Positions 23,722-32,556 of a stretch of 33,159 nucleotides of DNA are shown in pieces (the stretch's first letter is position 1; every line of letters begins with the position of its first letter). The position numbers and the translations under genes are program-made. Below the pieces are notes generated by a model. That model saw only the letters and a list, made by a program, of their open reading frames with translations. It was not told where the DNA came from and ran no database searches. This DNA is from CAZDUZ01 sp964508755 (lineage in GTDB: Bacteria > Patescibacteriota > Dojkabacteria > SC72 > JAFGCJ01), in contig CAZDUZ010000006.1 of the NCBI GenBank assembly GCA_964508755.1, positions 1-33,159 of the forward strand. Direction: 5' to 3'.

Positions 23722-24393
23722 CTATACCTGTCCGCTAAACCCCGCATCTCTCATCGATTGAGCGGTAAGTGGTACAAGAATTACATTTACCTGAGCGTCT
23801 GGTGGAATCTCAGCACTTAACCCATTTTTTGACGCTTCAGCACATACTCTCAACGCTTGTTCTTCGAGAGGTAATACACCTGAAGGAATTACAATTCTTA
23901 CAACTGGTATGTTCATTGCACCAAGAGAAGATTCAATAAACGTTCCTTTTCTAGGAAATGTTGTAATGCATATCCATTGTCTCGAGGGCTCGTCTGGAAG
24001 AGGAATTCCTGCAAGTGATCTGCTACCCGTAGAGGCTTCCCTTACCAGATTAATTAAACGCATGGCAAGTTCCATATTTATTTCTCTAGACTCTTCTTTT
24101 GATTTCCCTTCATAACACACATGATCCCGAAAAAGAATTACTGTGTCCCCTGCTTGTAAGCGAAATCTGTCATCACCTTGAGTGAGTATACAGGCAGAGT
24201 ATGATATTTCCGGAGATATTTCTGTTTCATCAAGATCAGAAGAAATAATCGAACCGTTTCCTGATTCTCCATTTACTCTACCATCTCTAACTATTGAGGT
24301 TACCTTCTGGAAACGAATCAAGCGCTCAGCTCTTGTGTTCAAATTCGAACCTCCTCTATCTGAAACGCCTACTGCTGTAACGGGTGGAATCAT
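23722..24393 (-). CDS. hypothetical protein, 223 aa
   Basis: No family recognised. Soluble. Residues 60-100 contain beta strands (SACILTQGDDRFRLQAGD). The middle (about 100-125) is an amphipathic helix, and the C-terminal half has alternating strands (WICITTFPR, VVRIVIPSGV, VNVILVPL), suggesting an alpha/beta domain. The ATG at 24393 is close to a CATATA-type AT-rich segment, but no clean promoter is seen. It is followed upstream by the PAP2/lgt pair on the same strand with an 87-bp gap, so operon membership is uncertain. Confidence 0.65.
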   Translation of the reverse strand: MIPPVTAVGVSDRGGSNLNTRAERLIRFQKVTSIVRDGRVNGESGNGSIISSDLDETEISPEISYSACILTQGDDRFRLQAGDTVILFRDHVCYEGKSKEESREINMELAMRLINLVREASTGSRSLAGIPLPDEPSRQWICITTFPRKGTFIESSLGAMNIPVVRIVIPSGVLPLEEQALRVCAEASKNGLSAEIPPDAQVNVILVPLTAQSMRDAGFSGQV

Positions 24394-24480
24394 TTTGATA
24401 TATGCTCAAATAAATATAGTATGAGCAGTTTACTTGTGGTTTTGCATTATATCGCAGATATATTGTTTAGAAAAGAAGTA

Positions 24481-25122
24481 TCACCCAACAATTCTTTCCA
24501 ACAATCTTTTAATAATTGGAAATAGCGCCCATGTACTCGTGGTGGCGATGGCAAGTGCGATTCCTCCAACTGCTTGGGCTGGTGAGTGTTTTTTAAGGAC
24601 GATTCGAGTCCATGCGATAAGGAATGGAATTAGAAGAAACGGATAGAAACGATATTCATTAAAGGTAAACAAACTGAACATGGTCACAAGAGTAACCGAA
24701 AAAGTATGAAAACTTACTTTCCATACCAATGTAATGAGAGAAGCCAGTCCGAGCGAAAATGAAAAAAGGATTAAAACGGCAGTTGCTTGAGAGAGACCTA
24801 ATATCCAAGTTCCTGTAACAAGAACGAGGTCATAAATAAGCACGAGCAAAAGAACTTTCGGCCGTTGTCTTCTGTCAGAAATATCCCAGTTTGAAATTTT
24901 ACCGCTTCGCAAAAAGAAAAATAGAGTTCCAATTGTCGCAGCTACAATACAGGAAACAAGTATCAACCAGGATGGTGATGTTCCATGATATGGGACGATA
25001 TATTCTCGATAAAGAATGACACATGCCAGGAGAGCCGCAGAAACAGGACTGATAGCTGTAGTAAGTATTCGAGCGATTTTTATATCAACTTCTGTTGTGA
25101 ACAGACCTTTCTTTTTACCCAT
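24481..25122 (-). CDS. PAP2-superfamily-like membrane protein
   Basis: 213 aa with five or six predicted membrane helices. Three degenerate PAP2 motifs are visible: KISNWDISDRRQRP (near 75-88; the family has K-x6-RP), VSFHTFS (the usual PSGH is SFH) and WTRIVLKKHSPAQAVGG (R-x5-H-x3-D is normal, and the Asp is missing). The family dephosphorylates lipid phosphates such as undecaprenyl pyrophosphate. The replaced residues leave activity in doubt, though archaeal and CPR homologues are often this divergent. The start overlaps the lgt stop by 8 nt (ATGGGTAA), so the pair is translated together. Confidence 0.7.
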   Translation of the reverse strand: MGKKKGLFTTEVDIKIARILTTAISPVSAALLACVILYREYIVPYHGTSPSWLILVSCIVAATIGTLFFFLRSGKISNWDISDRRQRPKVLLLVLIYDLVLVTGTWILGLSQATAVLILFSFSLGLASLITLVWKVSFHTFSVTLVTMFSLFTFNEYRFYPFLLIPFLIAWTRIVLKKHSPAQAVGGIALAIATTSTWALFPIIKRLLERIVG

Positions 25123-25939
25123 CGTGTGTAGTCTTTTTGAGTTTATACCTATGAAACGCTTTCATTAAAATCACAATTCCGCAACACAGAAGCACGGTCG
25201 CCCAGATATCAGTTATTGAAATACCTGCCCACACAAAATCATTATCAATTCGAAGGCGATTCATACCAATTCGAATTATTCCGTACATAATAGCATAGAG
25301 TGCTGAGATAGTTCCTGCAGGTATTGATTGCTTACTTCTTATAAATTTAATTAAAAGCATAAAGATGGTGAAATTCAAAATAGATTCATACAGAAATGTT
25401 GGATGAAAATATTCATATTGCTCATATCCTGGAAGTCGATATTCAGGAGAGACATACATTTTCCAAGGTACGTTAGTTGGTGAACCGTATAACTCTTGAT
25501 TCACAAAATTGGCCCATCTTCCAATAGATTGAGCTAATGCAACAAAAGGAACAACTGCATCGAGAAACTGGAGCAATGATGTTCTTTTTTTGTTTTTAAT
25601 GAACATGTGACTGATAGTAAATCCGACAACTAGTCCAATGAGCACTCCGAAAATGGACATTCCTCCGCTCCAGGTTTGAATGATAAGGGAAGGATTTTCA
25701 ATATAAAAGGATAGGTCAGAAATAACAGAAAATATCCTTGCGAAGATTAAAATAGAAAGGGCAATTACTACTAAACGACCGAAAGGTAACAGGCGTTCAC
25801 TGTAAGTTTCACCATAAAACCTCCTAAAAGCAAAAAATGAAATAATGATAGCGACTGCAATAATGATGCCATATCCATGAAAGGTAAGACTTCCAATGTT
25901 AAATTCTCTTAATTGTGCTACAATTTCTGCGCTTATCAC
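25115..25939 (-). CDS. lgt: prolipoprotein diacylglyceryl transferase
   Basis: 274 aa from a GTG at 25939. Lgt transfers diacylglycerol from phosphatidylglycerol to the lipobox cysteine of prolipoproteins. Seven membrane helices are predicted. The signature is present: SIGRWANFVNQELYGSPT (family R-x-GNFxNxElyG) and HPTFLYES, with the conserved Tyr-Glu. A further arginine-rich segment (YGIIRIGMNRLRIDND) is near the end. Its start codon is three bases from the ATG of the divergent flippase-like gene, so each promoter must lie inside the other's coding sequence. Confidence 0.88.
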   Translation of the reverse strand: MISAEIVAQLREFNIGSLTFHGYGIIIAVAIIISFFAFRRFYGETYSERLLPFGRLVVIALSILIFARIFSVISDLSFYIENPSLIIQTWSGGMSIFGVLIGLVVGFTISHMFIKNKKRTSLLQFLDAVVPFVALAQSIGRWANFVNQELYGSPTNVPWKMYVSPEYRLPGYEQYEYFHPTFLYESILNFTIFMLLIKFIRSKQSIPAGTISALYAIMYGIIRIGMNRLRIDNDFVWAGISITDIWATVLLCCGIVILMKAFHRYKLKKTTHDG

Positions 25940-25942
25940 GAA

Positions 25943-26911
25943 ATGAAACTACTTTCGATCATTAAAGCCAACATACGGCCTCTTAAAAAACTACTTCCGT
26001 ATGTGGTGTATATCTCTGTGGCACTCTTCATATTCCTTACTCTACGTGAGAGCTTCGACGAGGTCAAACAGTATCATATTCCTCATCCAGAATTTATTGT
26101 TGTTGCAATGCTTGCATACGGGTTACAGTTTTTGTTAAATAGCTATATCTGGGGTGTTTTGATGAGATATGGTAAGGAAAAGGTGTCAATGGCTGATTCG
26201 ATTAATGTCTATGTTTCATCTTTTGTAGTTCGGTATATTCCGGGAAATGTATGGGCAATTGCTGCTCGCGCAGCGATGAACAAAGAGCATGGAGTGCCGG
26301 CTGCCTCATCTGTGTGGGGATGGGTGATTGAAAACATCTCCTATCTTATTGTAGGTATGATTTTTTCAATTCTGATTCTCTTAAAGGTTGAGTCACTTCC
26401 TCCCCAGATTGTCTGGTCAATTGTGATCGCTTTTCCGGCTTGTGTTATCTTTCTTTTAAGGTATGAACTTATCGAACGGGTTGTGAGGTTTCTTGCTCGA
26501 AAGAAATTTCCGAGCATTGCTCAAAAAGAGTTTGAACGTTTCGAATTGTCTCGAATGGATAGATTCAAACTTATGGGATGGTTTGGAATTTCGTGGTTAC
26601 TCTACTCCCTCCAGTTCTATTTTGTTACATATGCGGTGGGAAGAGTCGACATATCACAATTTTTTATCTTAGCGGGGATAAATGCGCTTGCTTGGTCAAT
26701 TGGCTATTTATCGATCATCACTCCCAGTGGAACTGGTGTAAGAGAAGGAATTATTGTATTTACTCTGACGACACTAGGTATTGCTACGGGAATTGAGGCG
26801 ATAGCAATTGCTCTTGTCGCCCGTGTCTCAGCGATTATTACTGAGATCATCTGCTTTGCAGGTGTTAAACTTTTTAATGTTTTTTATGGAAAACGAAAAA
26901 AAACTAACTAG
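25943..26911 (+). CDS. flippase-like membrane protein (lysylphosphatidylglycerol synthase TM region/UPF0104 type)
   Basis: 322 aa from ATG 25943 with about eight membrane helices. RYIPGNVW (near 96-103) and TPSGTGVREG (near 262-271) are the hallmark motifs of the family that includes the transmembrane half of MprF and AglD2-like flippases. There is no C-terminal aminoacyl-transferase domain, so it is not a full MprF. It may move a lipid-linked substrate across the membrane. It is the first of three overlapping genes with a GT2 glycosyltransferase and an acyltransferase, which fits synthesis or modification of a lipid-linked glycan. An extended -10 (TGC-TACAAT, about 25916-25924) lies within lgt. 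Confidence 0.82.
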   Translation: MKLLSIIKANIRPLKKLLPYVVYISVALFIFLTLRESFDEVKQYHIPHPEFIVVAMLAYGLQFLLNSYIWGVLMRYGKEKVSMADSINVYVSSFVVRYIPGNVWAIAARAAMNKEHGVPAASSVWGWVIENISYLIVGMIFSILILLKVESLPPQIVWSIVIAFPACVIFLLRYELIERVVRFLARKKFPSIAQKEFERFELSRMDRFKLMGWFGISWLLYSLQFYFVTYAVGRVDISQFFILAGINALAWSIGYLSIITPSGTGVREGIIVFTLTTLGIATGIEAIAIALVARVSAIITEIICFAGVKLFNVFYGKRKKTN

Positions 26912-27902
26912 GAACACACAAAATGTCGATATAAGTGTGATTCTTCCAGTGTTTAATGAAGAAAAAAACGTCGCTAATTTGGTAGACGAATTAGTCACCG
27001 TGTTAAAGGGAATGAATCGCACCTTCGAAATTATCGCTATTAACGTTCCTGGAAAAGATAACTCATATGCCGTTGTACAGGAGTTGGGAAAAAATTACGA
27101 ACAGGTCTATCCCCTGAATATTCGCTATCTACAGACCAAGGGATATCAGAAAGGGTATCAGTACATGCTGGGATTTAGGAACGCCAAAGGAAACATCGTG
27201 GTGCAGATGGATTCAGATTATCAAGACGATCCAAAAGATCTTCCAAAATTTCTTGCAAAACTTCAGGAAGGTTATGATCTAGTGGTCGGATGGAAGCAGG
27301 ATAGAAAAGATCCATTTTTTTACAAACTTACATCTCTCGGTCAGAATTTCCTTTCACGTCTGGTGACAGGGGTACAGGTTCACGATAAAAACTGTGGGTA
27401 TAAAGCGTATTCTCGAGCTGCTGTGGATTCGGTAAAGCTTTTTGGCATGAACTACCGTGATATTCCGATGCAGCTTGCCGCAAAAGGATTCAAGATTACT
27501 GAAGTTCCAATTAATAATCGCAAACGAATTTCTGGAAAATCAAATTTTACATTTATAAATCGGCTTCTCGGGGGAACAATTGATTTTCTTGCTACTCTGG
27601 TTGTGTCAATTATGATCGATAAACCGTTTCGAATTTGGGGAGGAATTGGGATCGGTGCTTCATTCGTCGGGTTTCTCATGCTCATTGGAGATATTGTCTG
27701 GTATATGTTTTCTGATACTCAGGGAATAGTAACCGGAGGAATGGTCTTTCTTGCTGTTTTAAGCGCCGTGGCGATGATTAAAGGGGTGATATTTATGGCG
27801 GTTGGTGTAGTAACTGAATACATGAGAAGTCTAAAAGAGTATTCTCTACACGAGTATGCAATTCTAAATGATCCAAAGGGAGTATTAAGTAATGACTCAT
27901 GA
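26886..27902 (+). CDS. GT2-family glycosyltransferase with C-terminal membrane segments
   Basis: 338 aa from ATG 26886, overlapping the flippase-like gene by 26 nt. ISVILPVFNEEKNV (near 16-29) is the classical GT2 start. MDSDYQDDPKDLP (near 108-120) holds the DxD metal motif. The usual DDGSxD nucleotide-binding block is replaced by NVPGKDN (near 53-59), so the first Asp pair is lost; this is odd and may alter donor use. KRISGKSNF is the typical late motif of dolichol-phosphate-mannose/GtrB-like enzymes, and two membrane helices (about 240-265 and 275-300) follow, as in GtrB. It probably loads a sugar onto polyprenyl phosphate. Confidence 0.82.
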   Translation: MENEKKLTRNTQNVDISVILPVFNEEKNVANLVDELVTVLKGMNRTFEIIAINVPGKDNSYAVVQELGKNYEQVYPLNIRYLQTKGYQKGYQYMLGFRNAKGNIVVQMDSDYQDDPKDLPKFLAKLQEGYDLVVGWKQDRKDPFFYKLTSLGQNFLSRLVTGVQVHDKNCGYKAYSRAAVDSVKLFGMNYRDIPMQLAAKGFKITEVPINNRKRISGKSNFTFINRLLGGTIDFLATLVVSIMIDKPFRIWGGIGIGASFVGFLMLIGDIVWYMFSDTQGIVTGGMVFLAVLSAVAMIKGVIFMAVGVVTEYMRSLKEYSLHEYAILNDPKGVLSNDS

Positions 27903-28797
27903 TAAATCAGTGCACGAGGATTCAGTTCATGATGGATTATATGAAAAACCTGTAGATCTTGCTGAATTGGATACAGGTTATATTCAGCACGCTCGTATTG
28001 CGCTGGGGGAGATCCCCGTTGTTAAGTCTTTTTTTAGGGAATTTGATACGGAAGTGGGTAACGTTGGTCTCATTGCTGCCTCTCGTCGCTTTATTGAAGG
28101 AATTGAAAGACGTTCAAGAGCCTTTTATTCAGTCGATATGCCCGAAGATACTCACGAAGTACTTTTATCACAGCCAGCCCTTGTTATTGCAAACCATCCT
28201 TACCGTCTCGATACCGTTTTTCTTTTAGGAGCACTTCCTCCTGAACGAAAAGACATACGAGTACTTGCCCGTAGTTTTTTGGGAGGTGTTGGTAAACATT
28301 TTCGTTCGCATATCATTCCCGTTTTTTATCGTAAGAAATCGATGAGTTCAAGTTCAAGTCCAACGGTACGATTTCATCTTGCCCGAGTTATCGAGCCAAC
28401 ATTTGAAGATACCGTAACAAAAAATCTTAACGAACGATCTCTCGCACGTTCAGTGGATACGTTAGAGCAAGGAGGGATTCTGGGTATATTACCCGGTGGA
28501 AACCATCTACAAGGCGGTTGGCAGGCAGGGGTTGGGAAAATTGTACAGGGATTAGCCCGACCAGAAGATATTCCAGTTATTTTTGCGCATATCAAAGGAT
28601 CAACTCCGTTCGATCCGTTTTCCCGTTTATTTCCTGGCTGGAGGAATCGGCTTCCTCAGGTAAATGTGCGCTTTTCGCATCCTGTCTTAGCATCTCAGTT
28701 TCGATTAAATCAAGATCCTCTTACTACAACAGGATTGATGGAAAATTGGTATAAAAAATGGTGTGAGGATCAAGGTCTAGATCCTGATACTCCATAA
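27892..28797 (+). CDS. PlsC-like acyltransferase
   Basis: 301 aa, overlapping the GT2 gene by 11 nt. Motif I is NHPYRLD (HxxxxD, near 100-106), the catalytic dyad of glycerolipid acyltransferases. LGILPGGNHLQ (near 197-207) is a variant of motif III (FPEG). There is no clear membrane helix, but hydrophobic segments surround both motifs. It may acylate lysophosphatidate or another lipid precursor, and its company with a flippase and a glycosyltransferase points to a membrane glycolipid. Its TAA touches the TGA of the converging gene with no base between them. Confidence 0.72.
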   Translation: MTHDKSVHEDSVHDGLYEKPVDLAELDTGYIQHARIALGEIPVVKSFFREFDTEVGNVGLIAASRRFIEGIERRSRAFYSVDMPEDTHEVLLSQPALVIANHPYRLDTVFLLGALPPERKDIRVLARSFLGGVGKHFRSHIIPVFYRKKSMSSSSSPTVRFHLARVIEPTFEDTVTKNLNERSLARSVDTLEQGGILGILPGGNHLQGGWQAGVGKIVQGLARPEDIPVIFAHIKGSTPFDPFSRLFPGWRNRLPQVNVRFSHPVLASQFRLNQDPLTTTGLMENWYKKWCEDQGLDPDTP

Positions 28798-30570
28798 TCA
28801 GTCCCTTTGAGTTCCTAGGTCAAACACGACATGACTGTACCCTATCCACGCGACGGGTTTTATTCTCCCCTCAACAAAAGGATCTCTTATCCATTTGGTT
28901 AGCTCTCGTTTTGCAATATCTCGTCCCATAAGTACATCGAGGTCATAGATTACAAGACCGGTCTCTTTAGGTTCAAGTGGATTTTTATAATATTCGGTTT
29001 CATCCGGTAAGTTGTCGATATAGGTGTCAACTCGTATTAAGTCTTGATCCCAACTCAGATTACTATCGAGAAGATACTTGTAGCCATTTTTCGGGCCACC
29101 AGCAATTTCATTAAAGTAAGCTAGATAATGAGGATAAATAGACACCGTTGACACAAAATACCATAGACCAAGAAGCAAAAAAAGAGCTTTATAACTTAAG
29201 TTTCTTGTCCAAATCTTTGAAAGGAGTACTCCGAGTTCCAGAAAAATAAAGGGGAGAATCGGAAGAATATGGCGATATCCAAGGTTAATGCTGCTTTTCA
29301 TTGATACGAAAAGGAGAAAAAGGGGAACAACGAAAAATATTATTTCGGGTTGGAATAGTTTTTTTGATATTAGCTTGATGGAAACCAACAAATTGTTACC
29401 TCTATTGTTTATCATGCTATATCCCGCAACAATACCTGCGACAAGAAGCATTCCAATACCAATCAGCAATGGTACCGGTGATTTCACCAGCATAGTTGCA
29501 GGAAAATAATACCACCACCCCATTTTCGAGTATTGGCCGAATAAATAAGTGTCATGACCAAATTGATTATGAAGTATCACATTTTCGAAGAAACCATGGA
29601 AATAATCTGGAAATGGAAGTTTGAGGTTCAGGTATGCGTTTTGAAGTGGTTTTACTAATAATGGCATACTCTCACCCACTCCAGAAATATTATCAAGATG
29701 TGCTTGTGTTTTAGCGGTGTTTTCAAAGTTGCTTTCTGCAAGAGTTCTAAACTGAAAGCCGTATACCGCTGTAAGTGCAAAAATCCACAAAGCAATAATA
29801 ATGAGAGGTTTCTTAAATGCTGAAAAGAATCGAAATGTAGTATGACTTCGAGTGTATTCGATTATAAAAAGCATCAGAATCCATAACGCAGCAACAGGGA
29901 TGGCTGAATATTTAGTTATAAGCGATAAAAAGGCTATGATTCCAAACGAAATAAGGTGACTCCGGTTATACGTTTTTCCGTATTTGTATAGAAAATAGGT
30001 TGCTCCAAAAATCATGGGAACGATCCATCCGTCGGTGGTGACAAGACTTGAGTGAGCAATGATATTGGGTTCAAGAGCATAAAGAAAAGCAAAAACACCT
30101 CCAGTCATAATCCCCCACTCTTTAGAAACTATACGCGTTAGAAATACTATAGATACAGCTACAAACAGTACCGTAACTGTTCTGGCGGGGTTGAGAATTT
30201 CAGGGACAAAATAAGTTCGGGGTCCATTTATTTCGGTAAGTTCTGCTGCCAAGTTGTCTTTTTCTGCTTTTCTCCAGTCATCGGATGAGGTTGAAGGAAT
30301 AATTACGTTTTCATTCAGTGCAACAGGAATTGCATTCATGACATTGGCAAAGATTGGATGATGTTTATTCAGTCGGTAATCACCTGTTTCAAGAAGCATA
30401 AGTCCTCGTACGAGATGTCTGTTTTCATCGCGGGTTCGTGAGTACTGTGCACCACTACTTCCCGCAATGATTGCAAATAGAATTGCCATAAGAAATGCAG
30501 GTGCAAAGATTCGCAACGTTTTTTTAAGTTGGGAAAGCATGGATGTAATCAAGGCACTCTTTGTGTTCAT
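28798..30570 (-). CDS. GT39/GT83-type membrane glycosyltransferase (PMT/ArnT-like)
   Basis: 590 aa with about ten membrane helices and large outer loops, the topology of polyprenyl-phosphate-sugar-dependent glycosyltransferases. The first outer loop has TRDENRHLVRG then GDYRLNKHHPIF (near 45-75), with the Asp-Glu catalytic pair and the GDY motif of this group. It transfers a sugar from a lipid carrier to a protein or lipid on the outer face; the acceptor is unknown. The GT2 enzyme nearby could make its donor. The ATG at 30570 lies seven bases after TATAAT. Confidence 0.8.
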   Translation of the reverse strand: MNTKSALITSMLSQLKKTLRIFAPAFLMAILFAIIAGSSGAQYSRTRDENRHLVRGLMLLETGDYRLNKHHPIFANVMNAIPVALNENVIIPSTSSDDWRKAEKDNLAAELTEINGPRTYFVPEILNPARTVTVLFVAVSIVFLTRIVSKEWGIMTGGVFAFLYALEPNIIAHSSLVTTDGWIVPMIFGATYFLYKYGKTYNRSHLISFGIIAFLSLITKYSAIPVAALWILMLFIIEYTRSHTTFRFFSAFKKPLIIIALWIFALTAVYGFQFRTLAESNFENTAKTQAHLDNISGVGESMPLLVKPLQNAYLNLKLPFPDYFHGFFENVILHNQFGHDTYLFGQYSKMGWWYYFPATMLVKSPVPLLIGIGMLLVAGIVAGYSMINNRGNNLLVSIKLISKKLFQPEIIFFVVPLFLLFVSMKSSINLGYRHILPILPFIFLELGVLLSKIWTRNLSYKALFLLLGLWYFVSTVSIYPHYLAYFNEIAGGPKNGYKYLLDSNLSWDQDLIRVDTYIDNLPDETEYYKNPLEPKETGLVIYDLDVLMGRDIAKRELTKWIRDPFVEGRIKPVAWIGYSHVVFDLGTQRD

Positions 30571-30577
30571 GGTGATG

Positions 30578-30583
30578 ATTATA
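30578..30583 (-). promoter_or_regulatory. -10 box, near-leaderless start
   Basis: TATAAT on the minus strand (complement of 30578-30583), seven bases before the ATG at 30570. No -35 consensus. Confidence 0.55.
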
Positions 30584-30657
30584 CCGTTCTCAAGGAACAG
30601 GGGCTAGTAAAAGAAGATAGTGCCATTTGTCAGGATAGTCCTTTTGTATCCCCTTCA

Positions 30658-32022
30658 TTAAATAACCAGAACTTCATCAAGATTGGTAGTAAAGCGGCGG
30701 GAAAGGTGTTCCCGGTTCATGCGCCAGGGCCTGTCAGTTCCTTCTGATGCTGTGTGAATGGTGTTCCTTCCCCACACTTTGTTAATGGCATCGATAGCCT
30801 TCATGACCGGATGTTCACAGGGATGAGTATCGCAGAAAAGATCGAGCTGGGATGAACGGTCCGGCTGAATCTCTGAAATGAGTACACCTGCCTTTTTGTA
30901 GCGAAATCCATCGCGGTATAGTATCTCCAGTTTGTTTAGCGCTGCTGAAATAAGACGGGGGGTGTATGACGTGGCCGGGTGAATGGCTGTAGTAGCGCTT
31001 CGCGCGTAGAAGGCATCGCTGTTAAAGGGATTCGTGGTGATATAGACGGTAAGCAGGCTTGCGGTGGAGTGTTGTTGTCGAAGCTTTTCCGCCGCTGTTG
31101 CCGTGTAGCTGGCAACTGCCTCTCTGAGGTCATGAAAGCAGGTGACCGGAGTGCCGAAAGATCGTGAAGAAAGTATCGTTTTGTGGGGAGGAGCGACTGA
31201 TTCAAGATCGATACAGGAGGTTCCGTGAAGTTCGAGATAGGTGCGCAGTCCGGTTACGGTGAAGTTCTTCTTTATCCACTTCTCATGAGCATTCATGAAA
31301 TCTGCTACCGTCGAAATACCTTCTAGTGCAAGTTTTACACTTGATTTCCTTCCTATTCCCCAGATCTTGTCGACGGGCATGGATGCAGCCTTTTTAATGA
31401 AGTCACGGTCAGTAGAGCTGTCATAGACTCCCCCAAGGGAAGGATTTTTTTTGGCGATAGCATTAGAAAGCTTTGCCAGTGTTTTGGTTGTTCCCAGTCC
31501 AATGGAAACAGGGATACCAGTCCATCGGAGGACGGTTTCGCGAATTCTCTTTGCATATTCTGCTGCATTGTCGTGGTAAGCCGATTGGTCAAACGATATA
31601 AATGACTCATCTATCGAATAAATTTCAATATCCTCACTGAATTGGGTCAGCACCTGCATGACACGCTGGGACATATCAGCATACAGCGAGAAATTTGAAG
31701 AAAAGACGTGAATATGATGCTTAGAGACAAGCCCTTTGATTTTAAACAACGGCACTCCCATCGGAATACCCAGTTCCTTTACTTCATTTGAACGGGCGAC
31801 CACACAGCCATCATTGTTGGACAGGACAAGGACGGGCACCCCTCGAAGTGATGGATTAAATACCCGTTCGCAAGACACATAGAAATTATTGCAGTCTACC
31901 AAGGCAAACAAGTGGCGAGAGGGAACAGGAGTGGTGAGGACGCCTCTATGGTTGTGTGCTGTTTTACCCGAAGGTGAAATTGCGGGAGCTGGATTGAGTT
32001 GTGGTGCGGAATGATGTGACAT
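30658..32022 (-). CDS. umuC: DNA polymerase V catalytic subunit
   Basis: 454 aa from ATG 32022. A Y-family polymerase. ALVDCNNFYVSCERVF (near 40-55) starts the catalytic core with the first metal-binding Asp, and YSIDESF (near 135-141) has the second Asp-Glu pair. A helix-hairpin-helix (KIWGIGRKSSVKLALEGI) and a little-finger domain follow, and LDLF (near 397) is a beta-clamp-binding-like motif. A 37-residue Pro/His-rich extension precedes the normal UmuC start; a TTG at 31911 would give that normal start. It follows umuD by 24 nt. GC content is near 53-55% in two 60-base lines I counted by hand, far above the neighbourhood. Confidence 0.93.
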   Translation of the reverse strand: MSHHSAPQLNPAPAISPSGKTAHNHRGVLTTPVPSRHLFALVDCNNFYVSCERVFNPSLRGVPVLVLSNNDGCVVARSNEVKELGIPMGVPLFKIKGLVSKHHIHVFSSNFSLYADMSQRVMQVLTQFSEDIEIYSIDESFISFDQSAYHDNAAEYAKRIRETVLRWTGIPVSIGLGTTKTLAKLSNAIAKKNPSLGGVYDSSTDRDFIKKAASMPVDKIWGIGRKSSVKLALEGISTVADFMNAHEKWIKKNFTVTGLRTYLELHGTSCIDLESVAPPHKTILSSRSFGTPVTCFHDLREAVASYTATAAEKLRQQHSTASLLTVYITTNPFNSDAFYARSATTAIHPATSYTPRLISAALNKLEILYRDGFRYKKAGVLISEIQPDRSSQLDLFCDTHPCEHPVMKAIDAINKVWGRNTIHTASEGTDRPWRMNREHLSRRFTTNLDEVLVI

Positions 32023-32046
32023 GATGCTTCTTGGTAAGATAGTTCA

Positions 32047-32550
32047 TTACGGGTAACTATTTTCTCGAGATTGCTTCGTATCGTGAATGACATGGGTAAC
32101 CACCCCCCATATTTCGAAGTCGGTCTCGGGAGAAATGCGGATCTCTTTGAATTGAGGGTTCTCGGGAAGAAGCACAATACCTTGCCCTGTTTGTTTGCTG
32201 AGTCGTTTGACTGTGAATTCTCCATCGATAATAGCGATAACGATTGAGTGATGAACAGCCTCGAGTGAACGATCGACGACCAGTAGATCGCCAGGAAAAA
32301 TCCCTGCCCCCGTCATTGAAACACCAGAAACTCTAATAAAAAACGTGGCGGCAGGATGTTTTACCATATGCTCGTTTAGATCAATGGCGTTCTCGGTAAA
32401 TTCGCCTGCGGGGCTTGGGAATCCTGCGCAAATGACACTTTCGCTCAATGACACACGGGTGTGCGAAGGATTATGGCAATAGGGATAGAACTCAACTTCG
32501 GTTAATGTTCGGGTGTCTGGTGTGCTTTTTGATATCGGTGAACATTTCAT
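32047..32550 (-). CDS. umuD: UmuD, LexA-like translesion-synthesis accessory protein
   Basis: 167 aa from ATG 32550. The cleavage site is A42-G43 (ICAGFPSPA), matching the CGFPSPA of E. coli UmuD. The catalytic pair is S78 (VSGVSMT) and K115 (DGEFTVKRL). RecA-stimulated cleavage should yield UmuD', which joins UmuC to make Pol V. The N-terminus is about 18 residues longer than in E. coli; GTG at 32454 is the next candidate start. A TCTAAT box is six bases before the ATG. A TTCGG direct repeat like the lexA operators lies in codons 13-18. Confidence 0.93.
   Translation of the reverse strand: MKCSPISKSTPDTRTLTEVEFYPYCHNPSHTRVSLSESVICAGFPSPAGEFTENAIDLNEHMVKHPAATFFIRVSGVSMTGAGIFPGDLLVVDRSLEAVHHSIVIAIIDGEFTVKRLSKQTGQGIVLLPENPQFKEIRISPETDFEIWGVVTHVIHDTKQSRENSYP
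32497..32512. promoter_or_regulatory. putative LexA operator inside the start of umuD
   Basis: TTCGG-TTAATG-TTCGG on the plus strand: an 11-bp direct repeat that matches the TTCGGTTAA-N2-TTCGG operator at lexA. It lies 38-53 nt inside umuD, so it would act as a roadblock, or the real umuD start is downstream. Confidence 0.5.
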
Positions 32551-32556
32551 TGTGAA

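Noticed and set aside
24434..24646. Plus-strand ORF of 70 aa over the PAP2-like gene
   Set aside because: It overlaps a conserved membrane protein in the opposite strand and has no start signal.
25796..25815. Another TTCAC pair within lgt
   Set aside because: The spacing is 12 bp, not 11, it is inside a coding region and has no fitting -10 box, so it looks like chance.
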